Positions 1 to 7,076 of a stretch of DNA of 38,985 nucleotides are shown here, in pieces. Below the pieces are notes generated by a model. That model was not told the origin of the DNA and made no database searches. It saw only the letters and a list, made by a program, of their open reading frames with translations. Within the stretch, counting starts at the first letter, position 1. Each line of letters begins with the position of its first letter. Source of the DNA: GCA-2717185 sp964386465 (GTDB taxonomy: Bacteria > Pseudomonadota > Alphaproteobacteria > UBA8366 > GCA-2717185); assembly GCA_964386465.1 (NCBI GenBank), contig CAYLTU010000013.1, forward strand, positions 1 through 38,985, read 5' to 3'. Position numbers and translations under genes: made by a program.

Positions 1-241
1 CGCCGAAATTCGCGCAATTGGCCTGAAAATCCGTATTCTTCACGACCGACTAGATAGTACCGCGATCAGGTTCCGAAAGGAACAGCGTGATGCCCCGATT
101 GGGTGCGGCCGTCGCGCGCATCCTGGAGAAATATCATTACGCACGGAAAAGTGACCCGAATTAACCGAGCGTCTGCATTATATATCGCGAAATACCGTGG
201 CGCGGGGCGCGCCGCGATCAGTGTATGGGTAGAGACTTGTT
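1..241. other. Upstream region without an assignable gene
   Basis: No gene can be assigned here. One forward frame is open from base 2 to a stop at 152-154 and could be the 3' end of a gene starting outside the window, but its translation is not recognisable. An AT-rich TATATAT at 179-185 could be part of the promoter of the gene starting at 242, though no well-spaced -35 was found. Confidence 0.3.
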
Positions 242-2359
242 TTGACTGATTTTCGCAACTTCCTCGCCGGCTGGGCGCTCCTGACGGCGATTGCGCCGCA
301 GGCGGCAATTGCGTCCGCCAGCGAGTGGGATGCGAACGAACACGTCAAGGTGCGCATCGTTTCGGCGGTGGAGGGCGTAGGCCAGCAGGAAACCGTTCCC
401 CTGGGATTGCAGTTTCAGCTTAAGCCGGGATGGAAGATTTATTGGCGATCACCGGGGGATGCCGGATTTCCCCCCGATCCCGTCTGGGACGGTTCGGATA
501 ACCTGTCGGGTGCGGAACTTTTCTGGCCGGCGCCGCGCCGCTTTTCGATCCTTGGTCTGGAGACCCTCGGCTACAAGAACGAAGTCGTTCTGCCATTCAC
601 GGCGAAAGTGACTACGCCCGGTGTGCCGCTTCGCCTCAAATCGCAAATCCGCTATCTGGCGTGCAAAGAGATTTGCATTCCCTATCAAGCGAAGGTCGCG
701 CTCGATTTGCCGGCGGGGCCGGCGCAACCGGCACGGTTCGCGCACCTCATCGACAGTTACGCGGCGCAGGTTCCCGGCGCCGGCGAAAGGCACGGCCTGT
801 CGATCTACAAGACTGTGCTCTTGCGCGAAAGCAAGGAACCCCGAATTCAGATCGAAGCGCGAAGCCAGCAGCCCTTCGAAAGTCCGGACGTATTCGTCGA
901 GGGGCCCGAGGAGGTGGTGTTCGGAAAGCCGTCCGTCTCGATCTCTGAGGGAGGCCGTCGCGCCGTACTGGCGGTTACCGGAATCGGTCTTGAGCCGGCC
1001 CGGCTGGACGGCGCGAGCCTGATCCTGACGCTGGTTGACAATGACCGATCCATGGAAACCACGGTGCCGCTGCGGTTTGGCGATCCCGTTGCAAGTGCAA
1101 CCCAAGCGGAAAATCAGATGCAGATGTCGCTGTGGCGCATCCTGCTCTACGCGATCCTCGGCGGACTCATCCTCAATCTGATGCCCTGCGTTCTGCCCGT
1201 CCTGTCGATTAAATTGCTGTCGGTTGTCAGCTATGGCGGCCGCGAGGCTGCCGGTGTGCGCTTCGGTTTCCTGGCGACGGCGGCGGGGATCGTCAGTTCG
1301 ATGCTGGTGATCGCGCTGGCGCTTCTGGCCGTTAAGGCGGCCGGCATGTCGGTCGGCTGGGGTATCCAGTTTCAGCAGCCGCTTTTCCTGGTCTTCATGG
1401 CGCTTGTCGTCACGCTGTTCGCTTACAATCTTTTCGGCCTCTTCGAAATCCGATTGCCGCAGCGTTTGTCCGATCTGAGCTTGCGCGCCGGCGATCACCC
1501 CACCGCAGGCGGACATTTTTTGACCGGCGCGTTCGCGACCCTGCTTGCGACGCCTTGTTCAGCCCCGTTTGTCGGCACCGCCGTGGGGTTCGCGCTTAGC
1601 CGGGACGCCGTCGAGATCCTTTCGGTTTTCGCGGCCCTCGGCGTTGGCCTGGCACTGCCCTATTTCGCCGTTGCTGCCTTCCCGAAGCTCGCCACCGCCT
1701 TGCCGCGGCCGGGAAAATGGATGGTCGTTCTGCGGCAGATATTGGGGTTGGCCTTGACCGTTACGGCGGTCTGGCTGCTGACCGTCGTCGCGGTCCAGAT
1801 CGGTGCCGAAGGGGCCTATATCCTCGCCGCGATGCTGGTCTTGGTTGGCGTTGTGCTTTTGATCCGTAGGCTGCCGCAGTCCCGTCTTGGCCGCCATGCG
1901 GGAAAGATGGTTCTGGTCCTCTCGGTTGCCGTTCTGGTCCTGCCCATCGTCCGCATGCCGGATACCGTCGGACCTGCCGTGGCCCAATCCGGAAAGTGGC
2001 GGACGTTCGACCGAGCCGAGTTGAACCGCTTGGTGGCGGCCGGCAAAACGGTGTTTGTCGACGTCACCGCCGATTGGTGTATCACCTGCCAGGTGAACAA
2101 GAAGATCGTGCTCGATGCCGAACCGGTTGCCGGTTGGCTGAGCAGCGGAAATGTCGTCGCCATGCGCGCCGACTGGACCCGCCCGAACAAGGATATTGCG
2201 AATTATCTGGCCAGTTTCGGCCGTTACGGTATCCCTTTCAACGCGGTCTACGGGCCGGATGCGCCCAACGGGATCGCGCTGCCCGAACTTCTGACAAGCA
2301 ACACGGTCATCGAGGCGGCGCAGAAATCCGGTAGCACCAATCGGTTCGTATCCCGATAG
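242..2359 (+). CDS. DsbD/ScsB-type protein-disulfide reductase (thiol-disulfide transporter)
   Basis: Inner-membrane protein expected to pass electrons from cytoplasmic thioredoxin to periplasmic thiol proteins. The 705 residues show the three-part DsbD layout. A signal-like N-terminus leads to a periplasmic domain with a C-X3-C pair (Cys141, Cys145). A multi-span membrane domain follows, with one cysteine in LMPCVLPVL (Cys316) and one in TPCSAPF (Cys439), as in CcdA/DsbD. The C-terminal thioredoxin domain carries CITC (Cys613, Cys616). The start is TTG: an in-frame TAG at 230-232 and the absence of an upstream ATG make it the first possible start, and it gives a plausible signal peptide. The N-terminal domain looks closer to the ScsB/alphaproteobacterial type than to E. 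coli DsbD. A peroxiredoxin follows on the same strand and may belong to the same thiol redox chain (inference). Confidence 0.93.
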   Translation: MTDFRNFLAGWALLTAIAPQAAIASASEWDANEHVKVRIVSAVEGVGQQETVPLGLQFQLKPGWKIYWRSPGDAGFPPDPVWDGSDNLSGAELFWPAPRRFSILGLETLGYKNEVVLPFTAKVTTPGVPLRLKSQIRYLACKEICIPYQAKVALDLPAGPAQPARFAHLIDSYAAQVPGAGERHGLSIYKTVLLRESKEPRIQIEARSQQPFESPDVFVEGPEEVVFGKPSVSISEGGRRAVLAVTGIGLEPARLDGASLILTLVDNDRSMETTVPLRFGDPVASATQAENQMQMSLWRILLYAILGGLILNLMPCVLPVLSIKLLSVVSYGGREAAGVRFGFLATAAGIVSSMLVIALALLAVKAAGMSVGWGIQFQQPLFLVFMALVVTLFAYNLFGLFEIRLPQRLSDLSLRAGDHPTAGGHFLTGAFATLLATPCSAPFVGTAVGFALSRDAVEILSVFAALGVGLALPYFAVAAFPKLATALPRPGKWMVVLRQILGLALTVTAVWLLTVVAVQIGAEGAYILAAMLVLVGVVLLIRRLPQSRLGRHAGKMVLVLSVAVLVLPIVRMPDTVGPAVAQSGKWRTFDRAELNRLVAAGKTVFVDVTADWCITCQVNKKIVLDAEPVAGWLSSGNVVAMRADWTRPNKDIANYLASFGRYGIPFNAVYGPDAPNGIALPELLTSNTVIEAAQKSGSTNRFVSR

Positions 2360-2465
2360 AATTCGCAATTTTTGCCGACGGCTGCCGCAATTTAGGCTGG
2401 ACAGAGTGGCGCCGTGGCTTAGTTATTTGCTCAGTCCAAAAAAAATCAATGAGGGGGTGGAGAAC

Positions 2466-2948
2466 ATGCCGCTGCAAGTTGGAGACAAGGTGCCGTCGGT
2501 GACGCTTTACGAGATGAGTAACGATGGCCCGGCAGCCGTAAAGACGGACGAATTCTTCGCAGGGCGCAAGGTTGTCTTGTTCGCCGTGCCGGGCGCGTTT
2601 ACGCCGACTTGTTCGGCAAAGCACGTGCCGGGTTTCGTCAACAACGCCGATGAGATCAAAAGCAAGGGTGTCGACGATATCGCCTGCATCGCCACGAATG
2701 ATGCATTCGTAATGGGCGCTTGGGGTAAGGACCAAGGGGCCGGCGACCAAGTACGCATGCTGGCCGATGGCTGCGGTGATTTCACCCGCGCGGCGGGCTT
2801 CGAGTTCGACCTGAGCGAGCGCGGGCTCGGCGTGCGATCCAAGCGTTATGCGATGGTCGTCGAGGACGGCACCGTTACCGCGTTGAATATGGAAGATGGC
2901 GGCGGGCTTACGATTTCGAGTGCCGAGTCGGTTCTCGAAGCCCTTTAG
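2466..2948 (+). CDS. Peroxiredoxin, Prx5/PrxII type
   Basis: Thiol peroxidase reducing H2O2 and organic hydroperoxides. The 160-residue protein has the Prx5 active site PGAFTPTC with peroxidatic Cys49, and a second cysteine at Cys74. The 25-residue spacing is that of the atypical 2-Cys PrxII/Prx5 enzymes, which form an intramolecular disulfide. The NDAFVMGAW stretch after Cys74 is also typical. The frame is open further upstream, but the ATG at 2466 has a GGAG at 2459-2462 and starts the family's usual N-terminus (PLQVGDKVP), so it was chosen. It lies 106 nt after the DsbD-type gene. Its stop codon overlaps the first base pairs of a large palindrome (2947-3010). Confidence 0.95.
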   Translation: MPLQVGDKVPSVTLYEMSNDGPAAVKTDEFFAGRKVVLFAVPGAFTPTCSAKHVPGFVNNADEIKSKGVDDIACIATNDAFVMGAWGKDQGAGDQVRMLADGCGDFTRAAGFEFDLSERGLGVRSKRYAMVVEDGTVTALNMEDGGGLTISSAESVLEAL

Positions 2949-3010
2949 AGCAAATCAGGATTGATGGGAATCGCCTTTGGCGATTGTCATTAGTCCTGTT
3001 TCTTTGCTCT
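2947..3010. repeat. Imperfect palindrome overlapping the peroxiredoxin stop
   Basis: Outer arms AGAGCAAA / TTTGCTCT, a middle match CAGGA / TCCTG and an inner hairpin AATCGCC-TTT-GGCGATT form a 64-bp imperfect stem. It could act as the 3' structure or terminator of the peroxiredoxin mRNA, but no T-run follows directly. It contains a GANTC site at 2968-2972. Confidence 0.6.
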
Positions 3011-3026
3011 ATCTATCAATATCGAG

Positions 3027-3067
3027 CGGATTCACAGGATTGATGCACTGCATCAATCCTGATCCGG
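3027..3067. repeat. Palindrome with 13-bp perfect inner arms
   Basis: CAGGATTGATGCA and TGCATCAATCCTG form nearly abutting inverted arms (one base between), flanked by GGAT / ATCC. CAGGATTGAT also occurs in the neighbouring palindrome at 2947-3010, so the two appear related. A GANTC site lies at 3029-3033. The sequence is much more AT-rich than the flanking genes. Confidence 0.6.
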
Positions 3068-3068
3068 T

Positions 3069-3201
3069 CTAGTGTCCTGATCGTGAAATTCATGGGATTG
3101 AATTTCGCGTGAATCAGCACACTAACTATTTGATTCTAGTGTGATTCAGATCCCAAATTTCGTCGCATTCAATGCGACGAACTTCAGAATCATCACACTA
3201 G
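3069..3201 (+). repeat. 133-bp double-palindrome repeat, copy A
   Basis: Two imperfect palindromes in tandem, each bounded by CTAGTGT / ACACTA(G), joined by a short AT linker. The first has arms GTGAAATTCA / TGAATTTCGC. The second has an inner hairpin TTCGTCGCATT / AATGCGACGAA. The unit recurs in reverse orientation at 37640-37772 with 127 of 133 positions identical (compared by eye). GANTC sites are at 3111, 3132, 3143 and 3187. It lies between convergent prx and rnhA. No coding potential is evident; it resembles a REP-like interspersed element. Confidence 0.9.
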
Positions 3202-3220
3202 GTCATGGACTCATGACCTA
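3199..3220. repeat. Small perfect inverted repeat near the rnhA 3' end
   Basis: TAGGTCATG and CATGACCTA are 9-bp perfect arms around a 4-base loop, 8 bp beyond the rnhA stop. It could stabilise the 3' end of the thrB-rnhA transcript. No T-run follows on either strand, so it is not a standard intrinsic terminator. Confidence 0.5.
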
Positions 3221-3228
3221 AAGCGATA

Positions 3229-3681
3229 TCAGACTGATGCGTCGCCGTTCGGTATACCCTCGCGAGCAAGCGCGTCGGCGCGTTCGTTTTCCGGGTGACC
3301 GGCGTGGCCTTTAACCCAGCGCCATTCGACGTCGTGCCGGTCGACCGCCGCTTCCAGACGCTGCCATAGATCGACGTTTTTCACCGGCTTCTTGCCGGCC
3401 GTTTTCCAGCCGCGCTTCTTCCAGGCGTGGATCCATTTCGTGATGCCGTCGCGCAGATAGGTGCTGTCGGTGTGGATAACCGCCCGGACCGGGCGTTTCA
3501 TGATCTCCAATGCATGGATCGCGGCGAGCATCTCCATACGATTGTTCGTCGTCTCCGGTTCGCCGCCCTGCAGTTCTTTTTCGACTCCCTGATAGCGCAG
3601 CACGGCCCCCCAACCGCCTGGGCCGGGATTGCCGCTGCACGCGCCGTCTGTAAAGATTTCGACCGTTCCCCCTTGCGCCAT
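3229..3681 (-). CDS. rnhA: Ribonuclease HI
   Basis: Cytoplasmic endonuclease that cuts the RNA strand of RNA-DNA hybrids (R-loops, primers). The 150 residues match the E. coli-type enzyme in length. The metal-binding set is visible: Asp12 (FTDGACSGNPG), Glu50 (NNRMEM), Asp72 (HTDS), the catalytic-loop His126 (KGHAGH) and Asp136 (NERADALA). The basic handle (HAWKKRGWKTAGKKPVKN) is present. The ATG at 3681 shares one base with the thrB stop codon (TAATG), so the two are probably translationally coupled. The thrB-rnhA pairing is common in Alphaproteobacteria, often with ispH upstream; ispH is absent here. Confidence 0.97.
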   Translation of the reverse strand: MAQGGTVEIFTDGACSGNPGPGGWGAVLRYQGVEKELQGGEPETTNNRMEMLAAIHALEIMKRPVRAVIHTDSTYLRDGITKWIHAWKKRGWKTAGKKPVKNVDLWQRLEAAVDRHDVEWRWVKGHAGHPENERADALAREGIPNGDASV

Positions 3682-4643
3682 TATTCGAGCCCGTATGCGC
3701 CGGGTTCGCGCACTTTCTGGTGGAATTGCAAAATACCGAGATATTCCAGCGGGTTCTTCGGCTTGACCAGCGCGCCTTCCGGATGATTGAGCCAATCGTA
3801 CAGCCGCGTCAGCAGGAAACGGATCGCGCTGCCGCGCGCCAACAGGGGCAGCGCTTGCAGCTCGGCATCGGAGAAGGGACGGATCTTGCGGTAATTGGAC
3901 AGCATCAGGCGCGCTTTGGTGACATTGAAACTGCCGTCACGCTCGAAGCACCACGCATTCATGCAGATACCAAGGTCGTAGGCGAAGAAGTCGTTGCAGG
4001 CGAAGTAAAAGTCGATCATCCCCGACAGCGATTCGCCGAGAAAAAAGACATTGTCCGGAAAAAGATCGGCGTGACAGACGCCGGACGGCAGGTCGGCGGG
4101 CCAATTCGCTTCGAGATAGTCGATTTCCGGTGCGACGATGTCCGGAAGCGTTTGCGAAACCTCATGGGCGCGACCGGCGCAGGAATTGTAGAGCGGGCGC
4201 CAGTCGGATACCGAAAGATCGTTCTTGCGGTGCATGTCGAACGACGCACCGGCCATATGTAACTGCGCCAGCGCGGTGCCGAGCTCGGCGCAATGAAATG
4301 GTTGGATACGCCGCGGCCACATCCCTTCCAGGAAGGTAATGATCGCGGCGGGGCGCCCACATAGCGTACGCAATGCGGCGCCGTCTTGAGCATGCAGCGG
4401 CGTCGGGCAGTTGATCCCCTGCGTTGCGAGGTGCTCCATGAAGCCGAGGAAGTAGGGGAGATCGGTTTCACGCACGCGCTTTTCGTACAAAGTCAGTATG
4501 TACGCGCCCGTGGTTGTCTGCAGCAGGTAGTTCGAGTTTTCGACACCCTCTGCGATACCCTTGAAGGATACGACGTCACCGATACCGTATGCGTCGACGA
4601 AGTCGATTAATTCTTCGTCACTGACTTCGGTATAAACCGCCAT
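3681..4643 (-). CDS. thrB: Homoserine kinase, aminoglycoside-phosphotransferase fold
   Basis: Phosphorylates L-homoserine to O-phospho-L-homoserine in threonine biosynthesis. The 320-residue protein is the APH/choline-kinase-like ThrB type used by many proteobacteria, not the GHMP-kinase type. Diagnostic motifs are the catalytic loop CHADLFPDNVFF (HxDxxxxN) and the metal-binding MIDFYFACND. The N-terminus (MAVYTEVSDEELIDFV) is characteristic. An AGGAAAG lies 6 nt before the ATG. The gene is divergent from the CDGSH gene across 195 bp and overlaps rnhA by one base. Confidence 0.96.
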   Translation of the reverse strand: MAVYTEVSDEELIDFVDAYGIGDVVSFKGIAEGVENSNYLLQTTTGAYILTLYEKRVRETDLPYFLGFMEHLATQGINCPTPLHAQDGAALRTLCGRPAAIITFLEGMWPRRIQPFHCAELGTALAQLHMAGASFDMHRKNDLSVSDWRPLYNSCAGRAHEVSQTLPDIVAPEIDYLEANWPADLPSGVCHADLFPDNVFFLGESLSGMIDFYFACNDFFAYDLGICMNAWCFERDGSFNVTKARLMLSNYRKIRPFSDAELQALPLLARGSAIRFLLTRLYDWLNHPEGALVKPKNPLEYLGILQFHQKVREPGAYGLE

Positions 4644-4711
4644 GCGTGCTTTCCTAATAATTCAATGTCGGTCCGCGGCATGTTCGGGCCGATAGGTTCT
4701 GGTCCGCGCTC

Positions 4712-4740
4712 TTGACGCTTAGTTGCGAGGCGACCATAAA
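4712..4740 (+). promoter_or_regulatory. Candidate sigma-70 promoter of the CDGSH gene
   Basis: TTGACG (4712-4717) and CATAAA (4735-4740) are separated by exactly 17 bp. This predicts a leader of about 90 nt before the ATG at 4839. Found by eye from consensus only. Confidence 0.45.
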
Positions 4741-4838
4741 TCCATTTCAGAATGATGTGCCGCCGATGGCTCTGCCTCTAAAGACTTGCAGCGTTTCGAC
4801 GCGAAATTAGTACATCCAGGAAAAGGAAGAAAGCAGCC

Positions 4839-5078
4839 ATGACGGAACCGGTTGTCGCGCAAAAAGCCCCTTACGAGAAAGCCGTTACGGAAGGCGAAAG
4901 CTACTGGTGGTGTACTTGCGGTCTTAGCAAGAAGCAGCCCCTTTGCGACGGGGCCCATAAGGGGACGGGCATGTCTCCGCTGGAATACACCGCGAAGCGA
5001 ACCAAGAATATATTTTTCTGCGGTTGCAAACGTTCGGCCAATCCGCCGCTTTGCGATGGGGCGCATAAGGCTCTTTGA
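4839..5078 (+). CDS. Double CDGSH iron-sulfur domain protein
   Basis: Small Fe-S protein of 79 residues built from two CDGSH units. Unit one has Cys25, Cys27, Cys36 and His40 (CTCGLSKKQPLCDGAH). Unit two has Cys61, Cys63, Cys72 and His76 (CGCKRSANPPLCDGAH). Each C-X-C-X8-C-X3-H set is the 3Cys:1His ligand pattern of a [2Fe-2S] cluster, as in mitoNEET/Miner2-type proteins, so two clusters per chain are predicted. AAGGAAGA sits shortly before the ATG. No membrane segment is present, so it should be cytoplasmic. Its partner is unknown; roles proposed for the family are redox sensing and cluster transfer. A lipoprotein gene starts 16 nt after its stop. Confidence 0.95.
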   Translation: MTEPVVAQKAPYEKAVTEGESYWWCTCGLSKKQPLCDGAHKGTGMSPLEYTAKRTKNIFFCGCKRSANPPLCDGAHKAL

Positions 5079-5094
5079 TCCCGCTAACGCCGTG

Positions 5095-5613
5095 ATGCGG
5101 AAAATCTACAGGTTGCCGCTTCTGCTCGTTGCGTCGCTGGTTTTTTCGGCGTGTTCGAAAGAAGCCGAAGAGCAGGTCGCGTGCCCCGGTGTCGAAGTGC
5201 TGCAGGACCTTGGTGAGTTCGTTCGCTTTAAACCGGGGCCTGGCCGCGACGCCACGGATGTTCTAATCGAGGCCTGGGTCGATGGTGTCGGCGGACAGTG
5301 TTTTCTCGATGGCGACGAATTGCTGGTCGATCTCAACGTTCGCATCGGAACACGGCGGGGCCCGGCGACAAAAACCGATAAGGCCAAGATCAAGTATTTC
5401 GTGGCGATCACCGATCTGAACCGTAACGTGCTGGTCAGACAGCCTTTCGAAACGACCGCACCTTTCTCGAATCGGAAGACAATTTTCTTCGAAGACGTCC
5501 TCGACCTCAAAATACCGCTACAACGCGGCGCTCAGACCGACGGCTTTTCCATCTTTCTCGGCCTCGAATTGTCGGAACAAGAGCTGGCGTTCAACCGGAA
5601 CAAGCGGAAGTAG
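5095..5613 (+). CDS. Putative lipoprotein of unknown function
   Basis: 172 residues beginning with a lipoprotein signal peptide: a basic start, a hydrophobic stretch and the lipobox-like VFSAC with candidate acylated Cys20. The mature part has two further cysteines (about 30 and 62) that could form a disulfide, and otherwise alternates short hydrophobic and polar stretches suggesting beta structure. It resembles conserved exported proteins of Rhodospirillales with a CPGVEVL... start, but I cannot assign a function. The frame is open upstream; the ATG at 5095 was chosen because it begins directly with the signal peptide (a GTG one codon earlier is also possible). It lies 16 nt after the CDGSH gene and is probably co-transcribed with it. 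Confidence 0.8.
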   Translation: MRKIYRLPLLLVASLVFSACSKEAEEQVACPGVEVLQDLGEFVRFKPGPGRDATDVLIEAWVDGVGGQCFLDGDELLVDLNVRIGTRRGPATKTDKAKIKYFVAITDLNRNVLVRQPFETTAPFSNRKTIFFEDVLDLKIPLQRGAQTDGFSIFLGLELSEQELAFNRNKRK

Positions 5614-5651
5614 CGTATTAGGCCGCAAGTCTTGCGCGGATGGGCTCCCGG

Positions 5652-5679
5652 TTGACATTCCCTGCGGGCGCGTTAGCTT
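5652..5679 (+). promoter_or_regulatory. Candidate promoter of the gcv operon
   Basis: A perfect -35 TTGACA (5652-5657) is followed after 16 bp by TAGCTT (5674-5679). The predicted start of transcription, around 5686, lies just before the glycine riboswitch, where it would be expected. The -10 is weak. Confidence 0.45.
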
Positions 5680-5699
5680 CTACCGAACGCACCGTTGAA

Positions 5700-5886
5700 C
5701 CCTGTGGGAGAGGTGGATACCGGTTCAGGTATCCGCGCCGAAGGAGCAACCCCCCCGGAATCTCTCAGGCAAAAGGACCGCAGGGCGAGGGCACTCTGGA
5801 AAGCAGGCACCGGCTCGCCGGTGGCTCACCGAAGGTGAAAGCCGGATATTTATCCGGTCAACCTCTCAGGTTCGAAGACAGAGCGG
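5700..5886 (+). ncRNA. Tandem glycine riboswitch (two aptamers)
   Basis: Leader of the glycine cleavage operon. Aptamer 1 (about 5700-5785) contains the conserved GGGAGAG, GCCGAAGGAGCAA and CTCTCAGGCAAAAGGACC elements. Aptamer 2 (about 5786-5886) contains CACCGAAGGTGAAAGCC, ACCTCTCAGGTTCGAAGACAGAG and the expected internal stem. Both are in the standard order with a short linker. Glycine binding to such tandem aptamers generally turns on gcv expression when glycine is in excess, which fits gcvTHP lying immediately downstream. Confidence 0.96.
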
Positions 5887-5919
5887 GGCAGTGGCTTCAT
5901 GCAAATGGGGGCCGCTGCC
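5887..5919 (+). promoter_or_regulatory. Hairpin after the riboswitch, candidate expression platform
   Basis: GGCAGTGGC (5887-5895) pairs with GCCGCTGCC (5911-5919), a 9-bp stem with one G-U pair and a 15-nt loop. It directly follows aptamer 2 and ends 17 nt before the GGAGG of gcvT (5936-5940). No T-run follows, so it is not an intrinsic terminator by itself. A switch acting on translation or on an alternative pairing is the likelier reading. Confidence 0.45.
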
Positions 5920-5947
5920 GTCAATACGCGATGTTGGAGGACCGGTG

Positions 5948-7063
5948 ATGAGTGGGACTGACGGAGCGTCGCTGAAACGGACGCCGCTTCACGACCTGCA
6001 TCTGAGCCGTGGGGCGAAAATGACTCCGTTTGCCGGCTATGATATGCCGGTGCAGTTTTCCGATGGTGTCCTGAAGGAACATCTGCACACGCGCGCCGCC
6101 GCCGGTTTATTCGATGTGTCCCATATGGGACAACTTTATCTGCGCGGCACCGGCGCGGCGGCGGCTCTGGAAGTGCTCGTTCCCGGCGATATTCAGGGTC
6201 TTGCAATGGGCCGCACCCGCTACACCCAGTTCACCAACGCTTCCGGCGGCATCCTCGACGACCTGATGGTGACGAAGGGCGAGGACGCGCTCTTCGTCGT
6301 CGTGAACGCGGCGTGCAAGGAAGCCGATATCGAGTTGCTGCGCGCTGGCCTGCCTTCGGAGATCGCGATCGATGTGCTTGAAGAAAGGGCGCTGATCGCA
6401 TTGCAGGGCCCTGCCGCGGCGGCCGTGCTGGCGCGGTTCGCGCCGGCGGTCGAGAAGATGAAGTTCATGTCCTCGATCGAGATTGAGCTTCGAGGTGTCT
6501 CTTGCAACGTCGGGCGCTGCGGCTACACGGGCGAGGATGGTTTCGAGATATCCGCGCCGGCCGGCGAGGCCGGGTCGATCGCCGAGGCACTGCTCGCGGA
6601 ATCCGAGGTGGCGCCGATCGGGTTGGGCGCGCGGGATTCGTTGCGGCTCGAATCCGGCCTGTGCCTTTACGGCCACGATATCGACGAGAAGACGACTCCG
6701 ATCGAAGCCGGCCTGCAATGGTCGATCGGCAAGCGTCGGCGCGCCGAAGGCGGTTTTCCGGGGGATGCGGTGATTCTCGATCAAGTCGCGTCGGGCGCGC
6801 CGCGCAAACGGATTGGCCTCAAGCCGGACGGGCGCGCGCCGGCGCGCGAAGGGACGCGAATTTTGAGTTCACAGGGCAATGAGATTGGCACGGTCACGAG
6901 CGGCGGGTTCGGCCCGACCGTCGGCGGCCCCGTTTCGATGGGCTACGCCGTGCGCGAATTCACGGAAGCCGGTACGCCGGTATTGCTGGAAGTGCGCGGT
7001 AAGATGCTTCCGGCAACGGTCACGGCGTTACCGTTTGTACCGCAGAATTACTACAGGGGCTGA
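5948..7063 (+). CDS. gcvT: Glycine cleavage system T protein (aminomethyltransferase)
   Basis: Takes the aminomethyl group from lipoylated GcvH and, with tetrahydrofolate, releases ammonia and forms 5,10-methylene-THF. The 371 residues match the family length, with the typical N-terminus KRTPLHDLHLSRGAKMTPFAGYDMPVQ split by family motifs such as FDVSHMGQL. A later RCGYTGEDGFEI segment and the C-terminal barrel domain are also recognisable. The frame is open 19 codons further upstream, but the ATG at 5948 follows GGAGG (5936-5940) by 7 nt and gives the normal N-terminus. It is the first gene of gcvT-gcvH-gcvP behind a glycine riboswitch. Confidence 0.98.
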   Translation: MSGTDGASLKRTPLHDLHLSRGAKMTPFAGYDMPVQFSDGVLKEHLHTRAAAGLFDVSHMGQLYLRGTGAAAALEVLVPGDIQGLAMGRTRYTQFTNASGGILDDLMVTKGEDALFVVVNAACKEADIELLRAGLPSEIAIDVLEERALIALQGPAAAAVLARFAPAVEKMKFMSSIEIELRGVSCNVGRCGYTGEDGFEISAPAGEAGSIAEALLAESEVAPIGLGARDSLRLESGLCLYGHDIDEKTTPIEAGLQWSIGKRRRAEGGFPGDAVILDQVASGAPRKRIGLKPDGRAPAREGTRILSSQGNEIGTVTSGGFGPTVGGPVSMGYAVREFTEAGTPVLLEVRGKMLPATVTALPFVPQNYYRG

Positions 7064-7076
7064 AAGGAGAGGCGGA

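Noticed and set aside
449..1516. Long minus-strand frame inside the DsbD-type gene (and similar ones at 7693-8904, 18042-19103 and 33110-34219)
   Set aside because: These are antisense shadows of well-identified genes, caused by high GC at third codon positions; the compositions are unlike real proteins.
2947..3220. CRISPR array or IS remnant in the repeat-rich intergenic region
   Set aside because: The palindromes are not regularly spaced direct repeats with spacers, no cas gene or transposase is present, and no target-site duplication was seen.
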